64,000 bases of DNA from assembly GCF_963678635.1 (NCBI RefSeq), contig NC_087065.1, positions 34,345,679-34,409,678 of the forward strand, in the 5' to 3' direction. Below the pieces are notes generated by a model. It searched no databases and was not told where the DNA came from. It saw only the letters and a list, made by a program, of their open reading frames with translations. This document shows positions 24,581 through 37,400 of this stretch, one piece after another (position 1 is the stretch's first letter; every line of letters starts with the position of its first letter). Position numbers and translations under genes: made by a program. Source of the DNA: Symsagittifera roscoffensis. Taxonomy: Eukaryota; Xenacoelomorpha; Acoela; Convolutidae.

Positions 24581-25095
24581 TGTCCAACGCGGAAAATTCA
24601 TGTTCATTGCCTTCCAGTTCTCCATCGCCCTTTGCGGTGCCTTCTAACATCCCTGTGCCTCCGTCACCACTCGCAGCACCAGAGACGACATAATTTGCTC
24701 CTCCAACACCGGTAACCCCTTTGCGAGCACCCCCGCGACCTTTTGCCTCGCCAATTCCGCCGACATATGGGCAACGACATACCCCTCTGCGACATGTCCA
24801 TTCAGGCCCCTCGATGGTACATCAGTGCCAGCCTCAGCAGTATCAGCCATATCTAGCCTAGCTCGATTCCTACATGTCGGCGTCACCGAACCCGAATTCT
24901 CCATGGCTATCGGCTTTTCCCCACTACCGAGAAGTTGAAAGACAACCGCTTGACCATGAAAGGCGAACCTATACTCCCACGGAACCCCGAGCCCATGATC
25001 CCACAAAATTACAAGACCACAAGAACGGCGAGCCCACAGAAAGCCGCAAAAGGAACCATGCAGAGCCAAATAATGTAGGCTTAACTGTGAGTTGA
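24581..25095 (+). pseudogene. Proline-rich ORF with in-frame stops (copy B)
   Basis: This is the duplicate of 10256-10770 with the same two stop codons, so the decay predates the duplication. Confidence 0.3.
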
Positions 25096-25635
25096 AGAAA
25101 TAACTTCACATTACACAAGCCTAAAGGTTTTGGTAAACCAAATATTGAAACTAAATCATATTCAATTTCAGCAACCTGCAAAAGCCTCCCGAGCCCAAAA
25201 CCCGATAAAAAACGAGACTCTCAAAGAAGTCATTTTACACAATGTCCAGAAGTAGAAAGACTGCGCCGATAAAAGAAACGGATTCTTGACCCACAAAAAA
25301 ACAATTGACCTTGTTCAGGGTCATTGTCACGTTTCTGTTCACGTGCACAAGTATGCTCGAAAAAATGATCATCAACACTACGGTGCATGCTTTCGTCCAG
25401 GCCATTCTTAAGATACAGGAAAGAATTAAGACGATACCGAGGAGCTGAGCATAGAACCAGCAGCCTGTAAGTATCTTTTTAAATCTAAAACACTGATTTG
25501 ATTTTAAAAAAATTCTGGAGTCTACTTAAAAAAATTGTTGTTTCTAATTAGGTCATAAAAAGGTTTTGAATCGACATGCAAGTTTTTTATATACATACTA
25601 CAGAATCCTAAACAACCTATAACTCTCATAATATC

Positions 25636-25914
25636 TCACCTATTTTCCGGACTTTTTAAAGCTTTGAGATCTCCTACTTTCTTTTTTACTGGTTGTATAC
25701 CATCTTTACTTACTACATGTCCCAAGAATTGTACTCGCCTTAGGAAAAATTTAGTTTTCCCTGGTTGAGCTTTCAATCCTGATTTTCTTAGCAATTCATG
25801 GCATTTATTGATTATATCAAACATTTCTTCTACAGTTTTAGCTTGCATAATTGTCTCGTCTATATCAGTTACGGCTTGTTTTCTTTTTATCAGTGGTGCG
25901 AAATGAATAGTCAT
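25636..25914 (-). pseudogene. Ty3/gypsy-type reverse transcriptase fragment (copy B)
   Basis: This is the duplicate of 11310-11588, with one visible change (Lys for Thr before CHELLRKSG). The same degenerate active-site box is present. Confidence 0.75.
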
Positions 25915-25997
25915 TATTCTGCTAAAAAAATTTGGTAAACCACAAAGTCCATTAAAGCCTCTTTTGAAGGTGTACTGTTTTGAGCCTATGACAAAAC

Positions 25998-26228
25998 TTG
26001 TTAGTTGCTGGGTTTCTTCGGTTAGTGGTACTTGCCAAAAAAATGAGAATTCTTCATAAACCAGAACAAAATCAGCCTTTTCACAAAATCTGTATCCACT
26101 GTTTCCTTAAACTAAAATCCCAAACAAAATTTCGGTTGGACAAAATCCCTTGTCCACTATGTCGACAAGATGTCCATGTGTTAAATTGGCAAAAACTATA
26201 CTGCCATCAGTGCAATGATTCAAAATAA
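25998..26228 (+). CDS. Small ORF with half RING-like motif (copy B)
   Basis: This is an unchanged duplicate of 11672-11902. Confidence 0.35.
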   Translation: MLVAGFLRLVVLAKKMRILHKPEQNQPFHKICIHCFLKLKSQTKFRLDKIPCPLCRQDVHVLNWQKLYCHQCNDSK

Positions 26229-26412
26229 AATATAAATTGCCATTTGAAGCCCATGTCTTCTGTTTAGGCCTGCATCTGATCAGAGAAACCCTTTTCCTAC
26301 ACTTCCTTTAAGAATGGCATCTTCCTTTGTCAACGAAATCATCAATTTATCATTGTCTCCCTTTTATTATTTACTTCAATCCATTTTCAACGTTTTTAGT
26401 AATACTAATTAA

Positions 26413-26805
26413 TCAATCCTCCAACATACATGCCCAACATATTATGAACCAAAATTGGACTTCAAAAAGCAATATAAAAACCTGCCACATCATCCTCCTC
26501 ATCTTGTTTGCACAGATTGTGATCAATTAATGAAGGAAACTTTTGCCCAATATGGACAAATTCTCTGTCCCATTTGTCGTACACCAGTCTACACGTTGTC
26601 CTTCTCTTATTACTCCCCGTGCGAGATATGCCACGAAAAGACAAAAAGTAGACAAGGTGATCTCCAAACGACTTATAGTACAAATTATCGACATGTAATG
26701 AATAATCATCCAAATCAAAAAATTTGCAGCAAATGTTTACCGCCATCAGCAACAAATTTCCCCATCTGCAAAATTGAATATGATATTTCCGACCCTTGTA
26801 ACTAA
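26413..26805 (+). CDS. RING-like finger ORF (copy B)
   Basis: This is an unchanged duplicate of 12087-12479, with the same Tyr and His in place of zinc-binding Cys. Confidence 0.45.
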   Translation, partial: SILQHTCPTYYEPKLDFKKQYKNLPHHPPHLVCTDCDQLMKETFAQYGQILCPICRTPVYTLSFSYYSPCEICHEKTKSRQGDLQTTYSTNYRHVMNNHPNQKICSKCLPPSATNFPICKIEYDISDPCN

Positions 26806-27121
26806 ACGTTTCCGCAGCTGATTCATTTTTTATACTTATCTATTACACAGTTTTGTGTCTTTCTATTTATTTTCTATTACTTGTTTATGGACCACACTGA
26901 ATTACTGTTTGGAAAATCTTTTCTAAGAAGAAACAACGAAAAAACAACAGCAGAAAACTCTGTAAGCTATAGCTAATCAAACGCAAAAAAAAAACTATCT
27001 TTCCTTTTCATCGGGGTGGCAATGTGTAATACACACATAATACCCCTTATATTGGTACAAAAGTATATCAAAAAAGTTGGAAGAGGTATAATTCCCCCGC
27101 TTTTTTCTAATCGCTTTTACC

Positions 27122-27130
27122 TATAAAAGG
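27122..27130 (+). promoter_or_regulatory. Candidate TATA box (copy B)
   Basis: TATAAAAGG is conserved with 12795-12803, about 300 bases before the ATG at 27425. Confidence 0.45.
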
Positions 27131-27424
27131 GGACCCCATGGTAAGCCTGTGGACGACCCCGTGTGGACATAGAACTAAGCGTAGGGGTTAATTAACGCCC
27201 AAATTTCTATTTTCTTTTTACAAATCGAAAACTTTTGATTTGCATTCATAAAATCTTCATATATAAATTAAGTCACCAAAATTTTCCAAAAAAGCAATTT
27301 TAACAAAGAGGTGTAGAAACATTTCATAAATTTAGAAAGGAAGTACGACCCAGTATTAAACTAGAATTGCCAAAACGGAGTTCCGGCACCAGAACCGGCA
27401 AATAGTCTCAGGCCCTTAAACAAA

Positions 27425-28022
27425 ATGCAAGCAAAAAATCGAAAAAGGAAAATCAGTCAAGCCCCGTTATCTCTGGATGATGGACTGCCAAAGGGAGCAG
27501 GCAGATTCCCCGAAGTAGCAGAGTGGCTGAGCATTCAAAAAGATCGTGAGATAAATTTATCTCACGATAGCCTTAGATTGGTAACGACCCTGAAGTATTC
27601 CTTGAAGCCGGAATTTAAAAAGTGGAAGCTTCAGGGGACGTTTCAAGCAACAAACATAGCCACGGGATCTTCAGCCACCCTGCACCAAGAGCAAATTTTC
27701 GAGCACGAGCTTTTTTTCTATTTGCCCGCAAAAAAACTCCTTCAAATTGAAGGAAAGAACTACAAAGGAGTACCTAATAAAATCAGGAAAGATGTCCTTG
27801 CTCGTTCCATTTAGTGGAATAACAGCGTTCCCGGAAAACGACAACGAGCAGGACGTAGACAGTTTAGCGAAGGCATTGGAAAGAATGCTGCTAAAAAACA
27901 AAGGTAAACGAAGGGCGAAAAAAGAATTGAAAAAGCAGCTAGAGGCAGCTGAAAAAAAATTAGGATCACAAGGGACTATAATGTGGCTTTGTAAAAGAAA
28001 CTCGAAAACTTTGCTTGAATAA
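27425..28022 (+). CDS. Unrecognised lysine-rich ORF, split frame (copy B)
   Basis: This is the duplicate of 13098-13694 with one extra C near 27710. The first frame now reads ELFFYLPAKKLLQIEGKNY and stops at 27814 (129 codons). The lysine-rich C-terminal half is open separately from 27747 to 28022. Which copy keeps the ancestral frame cannot be told from the sequence alone. Confidence 0.4.
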
Positions 28023-28130
28023 CTTCTTCAACGCTATAGTCTTAGTCATTTTTTAAAATTCACTTTAATCTTTAATATGTTGATATACAATCGTTTTCAT
28101 GCTTTAAGCAAAACCCGTCTTAGGGATTGC

Positions 28131-28537
28131 ATTCACAACTGTTCATCTAAAAAGGGGGTGAGTTGTAGTATTGGAAATGCTACACACATATAAAGTATAA
28201 TTTCTTTAAAAGTATAATTTTTAAATTCCCTTAAAGTAATTTTTCATATTAAACAGAGTCACTCAGGACTTAAACAAATTTAAGTAAAAAATTGTCTTAA
28301 GTCAAAATTAACGTACCAAGAGGGAAAAAAGTGCCAAAGCCCCATCATCGGTTAATACCCCAACTGACAGTGAGGACTAGACGGCGTACCCTTCCCAGCA
28401 AGAATTGAACATCAACTTCCAGGCACCTTCTCTCCGCTACCTTTCAACGATTATTGTAAGAAATAAAACGTAATAAATTGATGAAATAAAATCCCCTCCT
28501 ATTGGTAAAAGTTAACAAAAGATGAACAGTTGTGCAT
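28131..28537. mobile_element. Candidate MITE with 18-base inverted repeats (copy B)
   Basis: This is the duplicate of 13803-14209, with the same inverted ends and no ORF. Confidence 0.45.
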
Positions 28538-31500
28538 AACACTTAACCTTTGTTTATTCAATCTTTCTTTTTAATTTATCTGTTTATATAAATATCATTT
28601 TAACTCTAGGACCAGATCGACTATGATCTATGATATCATTTAACTGAGACCTATAAATTTTAGTTACTAATTGAAACAAAGGGATCTAACAACCGATCCC
28701 CACGTTTCTCTTAGTAAAAAATCATTTAGAGCTTTACGTTTGCTTTACATAGCTTTCAAAATATTAAAATTCAAAAATTATAAAACTAACTCTACGAGTC
28801 AAATCGAAGCTTGAAAAATGATATCGAAGCTATCTATTGAAATTGTTTTGCACTTTTGGGCTTTTCAACTCATCAATTTTCAACCCGGTTTAAACTCGAT
28901 GCGAGCTTAAACTTTTATTTAACGGCATCCTAAGTTGTTTTAAGTTGCAGCCATATAAAGTTGATTGCAAATTGCAGCACTGGATTTTTGATTTTTGATA
29001 TTAGTGAGATTTTTCCTTTTACTGGTCAGAGCCTAAATCTGCAATGGCAACCACCGATTTTTTAAAAAAAATCAGCAATGATCTATCGTCACCGAGCGTT
29101 CAATTGGGACAGATTTTTGCGGCATAAACTGTTCAAGAAGATCAACAAAACTCTAACACTTAGAAAACAATTAACGATATAGCGAAAGATCTTGTGATTT
29201 ATTTGGAAAATGAGCAAGCGCAAGTGGTGAACATCTACAAAGCATCGAAGGAAGCCTTTAATGAGCCCAACAATTAAAATTGAGAACAAACCGCGCTTCC
29301 ATCCACACTTTGCAATAATTTTTTGGAAGCCGAATTATTCATACCAAATTAACAGGGAACTGAGCTGATTTTTTCGGATGTTTTCTTTTTATTTTGAAAA
29401 AAGGATTTAGAAATAAATAATCGAAAAAGGAAATAAAAACAATAATTTTGTTTCCATATTTGACTATTCCTTCATGCCCCAAACGCTAATTAGAATATAG
29501 AAGGATGTATTTAGCGTATCGTAGCTTAATAATAAGACCAAATCCCCCATAGCTTCACAACAACACTGCTCGTATACCAAAATCATAAAAAGAAAAAATT
29601 CCGACTGCCCTTCACTAACTTGATCAAATTGGCAACTTTTCAAACCATCATAATTTTACGAGAAAAATGATCACAAGTTACAACAAACATTATTTTAATT
29701 TTATTTTTAAAATTTAACTTCTGAGTTCAGGGCAACAACATCATACAAATGGTATAAAAACTCGCTTTGTTAAAAAGTCGAAATTTGAATAATTCAAAAA
29801 AGTTAGCCCAAGCTTGAATATTATGTCGTTTTTCTGGAAAAACTAATGATAACAAATTGTTTGCAATATAGATTCCAATCACTGTAAGATTCAGAACATT
29901 TACAACCAAATGAAAACATGTTGCAAAAACACCATTAAAATTTTCAGCCTGTTTTTAGGCTTCTCGAAACCTGAAATGAAATTGGTATATTTTTACTATC
30001 GATAGTTATTCAATAAATGATTATTAAAAATGTTTGTCGCGAAAAACTGAAAAGCAAAAACGGAAAACAAAATTCAGCTCTAAAGCTATAGATGACAGCA
30101 AATTTGTTGTAATATCTACTCAAAACGGAGTTATAGCAATTTGTATTTTCCTAAAATAAAGTTGTCTAAAAACCTCATGCTTGAAGCTTTGTTTTTAATG
30201 TTCAGGGCAGTTCTGAATCCATGTTACAAAATCTTGACAGTTTTTAAACTCAAATTGAAGTTTTTTTAAATTCTAGCTGTTACTGTTTTTTTTGCCATTC
30301 TTTGTAATCATAAGTATCTTTCTAGCTGAAACTCTGCTTCTCAAATTTTCGTTCACATTTTTCTTATTTACAGTTTTTTGAATTATGGTCGACATGAACT
30401 CTTTCCTCTAAATCGGAGCAATTACTCTAAGTGCTACTGTCGACGGTATGGCTGCTTGTTTTTCACACTTTTATTACTGCAGGAATGAATAGACTGCTAT
30501 AAACAACACTTTAATCCCCATGCTAAGAGAATATGACCACATGCTAGACAAGACGATCAATGTTGGCAAAAAAATTGAACGTTTTTACTGAAATTTGATC
30601 TGAAACAACGCTCTGCTCACGTTATAGCAGACCACTGAATAGTTTGACTTCCAAGTACGAAACCCGAAGTAGTTTTTGATTTCAAAAAAAAACTAATTTT
30701 AAATTCAAAACAAAAACAAAATTTCTTTCAAAATAATAGATTTCTTTTCTAATTAAAAGATTTTTTTTTGGACCAAGTGATGAGCCTCATTTTGAAAAGA
30801 TTTGTGAGTCGAATTGTCAAGCTCATGCGTTGCGCTTTAATGGAAGCACAGCTTGAGATAACTATCCCGAAATGGCCGAAATGTTTTTTATTTTACAAAC
30901 GTTTCAGGTGAAAACTTTAAATGCAGTTATTTATCTATCCAAAATGACAAATTGAGGAACTTTGACTAAATTGCTTAAAAAAGCCAGAAATGGGTCTCTT
31001 TTGCGCTTCGACTTGTAAAAACTTGGAAAAGCATAGAAAAGTTCTATTTAGGTCATTAAGTTGGCGTCATAATACAAACAACTTCTGAGAAATTTTTTCT
31101 TAGCATCAGAGAAACGTTTTTGATTTAAACATATTTGAACAATTTTCAAGAACTTGCACATACTATTTATCGAATGTGAAGAAATTCAGGCAGTCATATT
31201 TAGCATGATATTATTTTCTTTTATTTCAAATAAATATCAGATGGTACTTCAGATGGATGAGCTTAAATTCAGATACTAATGAATTAAATGTTTTTTTTTT
31301 GTTCTGACCATTGAAAATGAAAGAATTTTTGTATTCGGGCATGTTTTAGTTTTTTTTTTGCTTTCTTTTTGTTTCTCACTCAAGATCAGGTACCACAAAT
31401 AATGATAGGAAAAAAGTTGAAAGATTAATCATATAAAAACCCTTTCATTCCTGATTGAAACGATTTTCAAAAATTATCAAAAAGTTGTCGCAGTGTCGAG

Positions 31501-34427
31501 AAACCGGTTTAAAAATTTTGAGTTTTAGTCTAATTTCGAGCAAGTAAATCATGCGAAAATTTTTCTGCTACTTGCACAACAACCGTCTACTCTTCTTCAA
31601 TAATGGCAATGTTTGAGCTCCGACAGAGTTAAATGAAACTGTATCTCCTCGATATATTGGTTAAAAAAACGGCCCAACAAACAAACCGGGTAAATTGGTA
31701 ACCCCGAAATTTTCATGAACACACCAAAAATGTGGAATGCCTTCCAGCATTATTTTTTTCACTAGTTTTGCAGTTTATGAGAAAATTTGGCTAAAATTTA
31801 ACTGTTTGTGGCGAAAAGAAGTTGAATCAAGTTTTAAATTTTCAAGTTTTTTAAAATTTTGCCGGAACGATTGAAGAAAATGAAAGAACAGAAGAGATTA
31901 AAGAGAGCGTTCTTTCGCGGAATCCGCTCACAAGTCACAAAATAAACAGTGTGGCCTCATAATGACGATAAAAATTGAATTAATTTTTTGATTTGTTTTT
32001 ATTCATTGCCCTCAGACTATTTGAGTTACAAATAGGTATATTCAGCATATAGTTGAGTATTAGTGAGCCTAACTAGTATGCCCCAATTCATTTAGGAACG
32101 ATTTCTCAGCCGGATGAAGCCACCGATAATATCACGAAGTATATCCTTAACAATCCCAAATTGCTGAAAGCCCCAATTGACGACCTTACAACGCAAATAC
32201 TAGTCATACAAATCAAACTGGAAGTTAAATTTTCAAAATAGCACAAAAAAAAACAAAAAAGCCCTAAAAGAATTTCCAAACCATTTTCAAAATTTTTTCC
32301 GGCCTCAAATTTAGTGCTTTATAAAAAAAACCTTCCCAAAAAAAAGTTTTCAAGGAAAATTATTTGTTGTCTGTAAAAAAAGGCAGTTGCTCGAACTTCA
32401 GTAAAAAGATCCCCTAGTTTTTTTCTTACAGTCAGTTAATTCCAACAGACTACAAGAAACGCCACCAAATACTTCGGCTACTTATAATTTACTTTTTGAA
32501 CCAACAGCTTGACCGAGATGAAGTTCATTTTTGCTTGCCTGTTCTGAACAAATCAACAAACTGTCTTTTTTCGTGTTCAATATAATGAACATTCGAGTTT
32601 CAACCTCAAATTTGATCCTTTAAAGTGAAAATTTTTTTCAATTTACAGGATTTTTTCATTAAAAACAAATCACCTCAGATAAATAATTTCAAGGGATACG
32701 GTTTGAGCATTACTTTCAGTTATTTTCAAAGTCGGCTTCAAAGAACTATTATCAAAAACACAACTTGAAAACAAATTTTAGAAGCCCGGTTTCGGGACTT
32801 CGGTCAGTTAGGTTTTGTTTTAGAACAAATTATTTTAATAAATTAAGATCCATTTTTGTTCTTTTTTCAAACACATTTACATAGCCGACAGACACTCGGA
32901 AGGGTCAATGAACGCGACTAAACAGAAAATTTTGAATAGACAACTAAAACTTTCGAATTTCAACCAAAATATGTTTAATTCGCTAAAAAAATAAGGATTG
33001 TGCTTTTTTGACAAAAAAAATAATTTGAGAACATTGGATCAATAAGCAAAGTTTTTACTTTCCTGGGAAATCTGATACTTAAATTCAATTTTTGAAGTAA
33101 GTAAGCGATAACGTTTTTCGCGATCTGTACATTTCTGCTGTTCGATAGTGGAGTTTGCCTTCCAAATAACAAAAAAATATAGAAGAAGTTAAAAAGGCAG
33201 AAGTCAAAAAGCGAAAAATCAAATTTGAGCATGAACAAAATTTAAGACTTCCTAAAACACCAAGACCTATTAGGTGTTTTAATTACGTGTTTTTTATAAA
33301 GCATCACTCATTTCACAAACATTTGTGTTATTGTAGTGATTCTTTTGCAGTAAGCAGGAAGGTTTTGCTTAATTCTGCTGATATAGTTCATTGAATTGGA
33401 TTGTTGACGCAGGTTTTCGCGATATAGAAATTTTCACTGCATTTTGTGTTGAACAAATGCTGTATTAAGGCAAACAGATAAAATGAATTAAAACAAAAAA
33501 TGTTATGCTCGTTTTTCCTAAAGTCGTCTATATTTGGATGGAAAATGATGATATCAAAAAGTGCTGGGAACTTTTCTAGCTTTTCATGGTGCATTTGTTT
33601 TTGCTAAATTTCAAATCAAACTTACACCTTTGAAACGGGTCAATTACTTGTTTCAAAATTGAGAGTTTAACAATTGATGTAAGGGTAACTAAAAATGACC
33701 CTGTTTACCTCCTTAAATTTGAACAAAATGAGATGACACGTCTCAAGGCTGTCATTTAAGTTCAAGAATCTGCAAAAACAATTGCAATATATAAAAGCTG
33801 GTGAAACTCCAAGCAATCTTTGTCCTTGTCACTGTTTCGTCAAACAAAACTGAAATTCAGCGCTAAAAAAGTGCTCAACACAAAATGCAGTGAAAATCCA
33901 TTAAATCGCGAAACCATGCGTGAACAAAAAAAATCAACTCAATGAACTATGTCATCAGAATTCGGCCAAATTTTCTTCCCCGCTGAACCGAAAACCAAAT
34001 GGCTGTCATAAAAACCTTGATCTATAAAATTCGCCTTCCTTTCAACAAGGAAATGAAGTGAACTTGAAAAGAAACCGAAACTCAAACCGCGCAAAATCAA
34101 ATTTGAGCGTGAGCAATATTTAAGACTTTCCAGAAAAAACCATCAAGACCTATAATAGAGTATTCACTACGTTCATGACTTAAAAAACAATCACTCGAAG
34201 TTTTTTAATCTGAAAACAATTTGGAGCATCAAATAAAAATTTTCCCATAACCATTTTTTAAACCCAAACTTTCTTTCAAGCACTCCAAACAACTTATATA
34301 ATTTTCGTCAAATTAATTGTCCGACTAAACTATTGGTAAAATTATATATTTCGAATTGCTTCAACTAAATCTACAGAGAAACCTCGGTCCAAAAAATAGT
34401 TCATAGTTCAGGTTATTATAAAACAGT
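28538..34427. other. Gene-free AT-rich stretch (copy B)
   Basis: This is the duplicate of 14210-20099. It is 3' flank of the CCPG1-like gene on the minus strand. It holds dispersed repeat family 2 copies (about 32880-33320 and 34020-34190) and no supportable gene. Confidence 0.6.
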
Positions 34428-37400
34428 TTAAAACTTGTCTTTCCAGTTCTTATAATCTCCCTTTTTTCTCGGCTCATTTTTCTTCCGTTGCCCTTTCTTG
34501 CCAATACTACTTTCAAATTCGTCCTTTTGCGATTTTTCTCCAAATTTAGCTTTATTTTCACCAATTGCCTCGCTTTCTACCATCGTTTCGTCTTGGGAAG
34601 GGTTGCTTAACTTCGCCTTTGTATTCACGTTTTCCTGCGACGTGAAAACATTTGTAAATTTGTTCCATTGGCTCACTGCTCCCTTCAAAAACTTAGTAAC
34701 CGTTTTGTCGACTTCTCGTTTCAGTTTTTGAACCTGCTGGTTTGACGAAATTCCGTCTTTGATATCCGACAATTTTTGAGTAGTTTTCGAAACTACACGA
34801 TTTATCTTCGCTACAGTTGCTTCGGCATGAGTATTTGCGAATTCCTCGACTTGTTCCAGAGTCAAATTATGTTTCACATCTGAAATCGTGGCCATCTTTT
34901 CAGCTAAGATTTCGAACACTGTATTGCCAACAACTTCGGACATGCTCAATATTTTTGACACGTTCAAAATATTATCCTGTGTCATGTTAGTTTGACTGTC
35001 TGAAGTGAGGTTCAGATTTTTGAAAGCAGTCTGAAAGTTGTTGAGGTATGAGTACAGAAACTTTTTTGTAGCGTTCAGGGATTCAGACATCTGTTCAATT
35101 ATATTAGGTTCAGTTGACATTGATTTAGTATCAACCTTTTCCAAAATGATATCTTGCAGGGCCTTTTTGTCTTCTTCTACAAGTCCGTATTTATCAATTA
35201 TGTCCTTTAAGGCACGAAGATGAACCTCATTGGCATGTTCCTGTTCCTTAGTTGGCTGTCTTTCTTCCGATCCAGCTTCATGTTTCATTTGAGTGACCAG
35301 AGTATTTGCTAGAAAACAATCACCATAAAATTATCACTAACTAATACCAGCTAAAATTCCACATTAGATGAGCAAAACAGAGCCAACTGACAGTAGGAAA
35401 AGACTAATAAACGCAAGAAAACTTGAAAAAAAACTGACTTGTTTTTTCAAAAACCTTTCAATTTTTGAATTTCGAGAAAATAGATGGCTTAAAGCTTTTA
35501 GTATTTGTAGAATAATTTATGATGGAGACTTTTTTGCTAAAACTAAACCAATTTGAGAAAACTGGGTCAATAAGTAAAACCTTTGATTCGCTGGGAAATC
35601 TGATAATTAATTTCCATTTTCTAAATCAGAAGTGACATTTACACTTTGCTGTTCGATAGTGGAGTTTGCCTTCCTTTTAACAATGGAAATGCACTGAACT
35701 TAAAAAAGAAATCACAAGTCAAACCGCGAAAAATCAAAACTGAGCGTAAGCATATTTAAACTTTTTCCTGAAAAACAACAAAAATAATCACCAAGACCTA
35801 TATGTTCATCACTCTTAAAACACAGAGGCGAAGTTGCACTTCGCATACAAAAGCAAAAATATGACCGACAACGCTACTGGGAATAACTGAATGAATAAAA
35901 TTTAGTCTACAAAATTTCTTAAGTGACGCACGCTAATTATGAGTCTACTGTCTACATAATTGCTAAGTGACACATTCCAATTATGACGCATTAGCAGTAC
36001 CAGTCAATTTGAAAAAATAATTACCAACTAACATGCCTCAACTTATAGAGCGGACGCATTTTAACTAGTATACGAAAAAGTTCATTAAAAACATCCGACC
36101 CTGCTGAGGTTCGAGCCCTTTTATTTTGCTGCTGGTCTCATTCCCTACCTCTACGCTACAGAACCATGATACCTTGAAGCTAAAGGGCTATTTGTAATAT
36201 AATAGTCTGTGTTAATATCCTTAGCATTGGCTGTACTTAATAGCGGGACCAAATGAACACTTTCAAAATGAAATTATTTTGTCGCAACAATTGCATCGCA
36301 ACAATATTTGCGACTTAGGTTGGAAAAAAAGAAAGTTCATACTATAACACAAGCTATGCTTGTGTAAATAATAGTCGTTGAGAATTACCTTTATAACCCA
36401 TTTTAAGAAAATTCAAAAAGTAATTTCGGTCACCTGCAAATCTGAAAAATCTCGAAAACAAATCATTAATCAACTGACATCATTTTCTCGATATTTTGCC
36501 GCTTTGGTGCTGTCGTGAAGGTTTCTTTCCCGTAAAAAAAAAACATTATTATTTTTTGATATTTTTTGTACTGTAGGGTCCCTAGCCTTCCCTAAGCTCA
36601 GTCAATTTGATTTTTCTAAGCGAATAATGAGTTGACTTTGAAGCAGGAGAGAATCTGATGGATTAACTAAACTAACCATCTTGTAGTCTTTTCTGCCACT
36701 CTACCCTTTCCGCCTGCAGTTCTTGGCTGAATGTTGACAGCTGTTCCGACAAAACAGACTTGATCTTCTCCATCTGCTGTGCCTCCTAAAACAGCAGGAA
36801 AAATGATTCCGTTAGCTGATTCCTTGCTCGAGCATGTTTTTTATCCAGTTGGTTGACCTGCGGATTAAGTTTTATGTTCACAAGCCTTCGAGTAATTTGA
36901 TGAGATGTCACTTACCCGCAGTTCAGATGCCGCTTTCACGTCGTCTTGATCATAATGCAATTTCCCTTGACCTAAAACGAAGTCTCTTCGAATAGTTAAT
37001 CAATTTGTCTCTGAACTTTATTTCGTTCAGAAAACCCACCGATAAGGTGTCCCAAGCCCAAACTAATGAGTGCAATGAGGAGAATGACGAAGAACCTCGG
37101 ACCCATGAGGAAATTAGTGAGACTCTGATTCTCGCTGTTGTTCCTGGACCTCTGATGGTGCTGGTCGGGAGTGAACGGCGCGTGGCTGTTGGTGGCCATG
37201 GAGCTCGAGCACTCGCTCTGGTATCCGTCCTCGTCTCCTTCGCCGATGGTCTCAACATCTCCAGCTTCTTTTTAACAAAAAACGCCTCACTTGTTAACTT
37301 GCTCAAATACTCGAAATGGACCTAAACCGTGTTCCACTACTTATCCGCTTTTTCATAAAAGGAAAGATACGCATTGATAGGGAAAAAAACATAGCCAACA

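Larger units (their letters stand above)
21981..36308 (+). repeat. 14.3 kb tandem duplication, right copy (B)
   Basis: This is the second head-to-tail copy of the unit. It includes the last exon of the CCPG1-like gene in its native place, next to the upstream exons. The right edge lies inside a SINE-like element whose remaining 60 or so bases follow 36308, so the duplicated tract ended mid-element. Differences from copy A are few, and some alter reading frames. Confidence 0.95.

Noticed and set aside
36110-36170. Possible tRNA gene on the minus strand
   Set aside because: A- and B-box-like sequences are present, but no cloverleaf with acceptor and anticodon stems could be folded, and the block is repeated in several copies; it is the promoter part of a SINE-like element.
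37005-37325. 106-codon plus-strand ORF
   Set aside because: It is antisense to the membrane-span exon of the CCPG1-like gene, which has motif and splice support.
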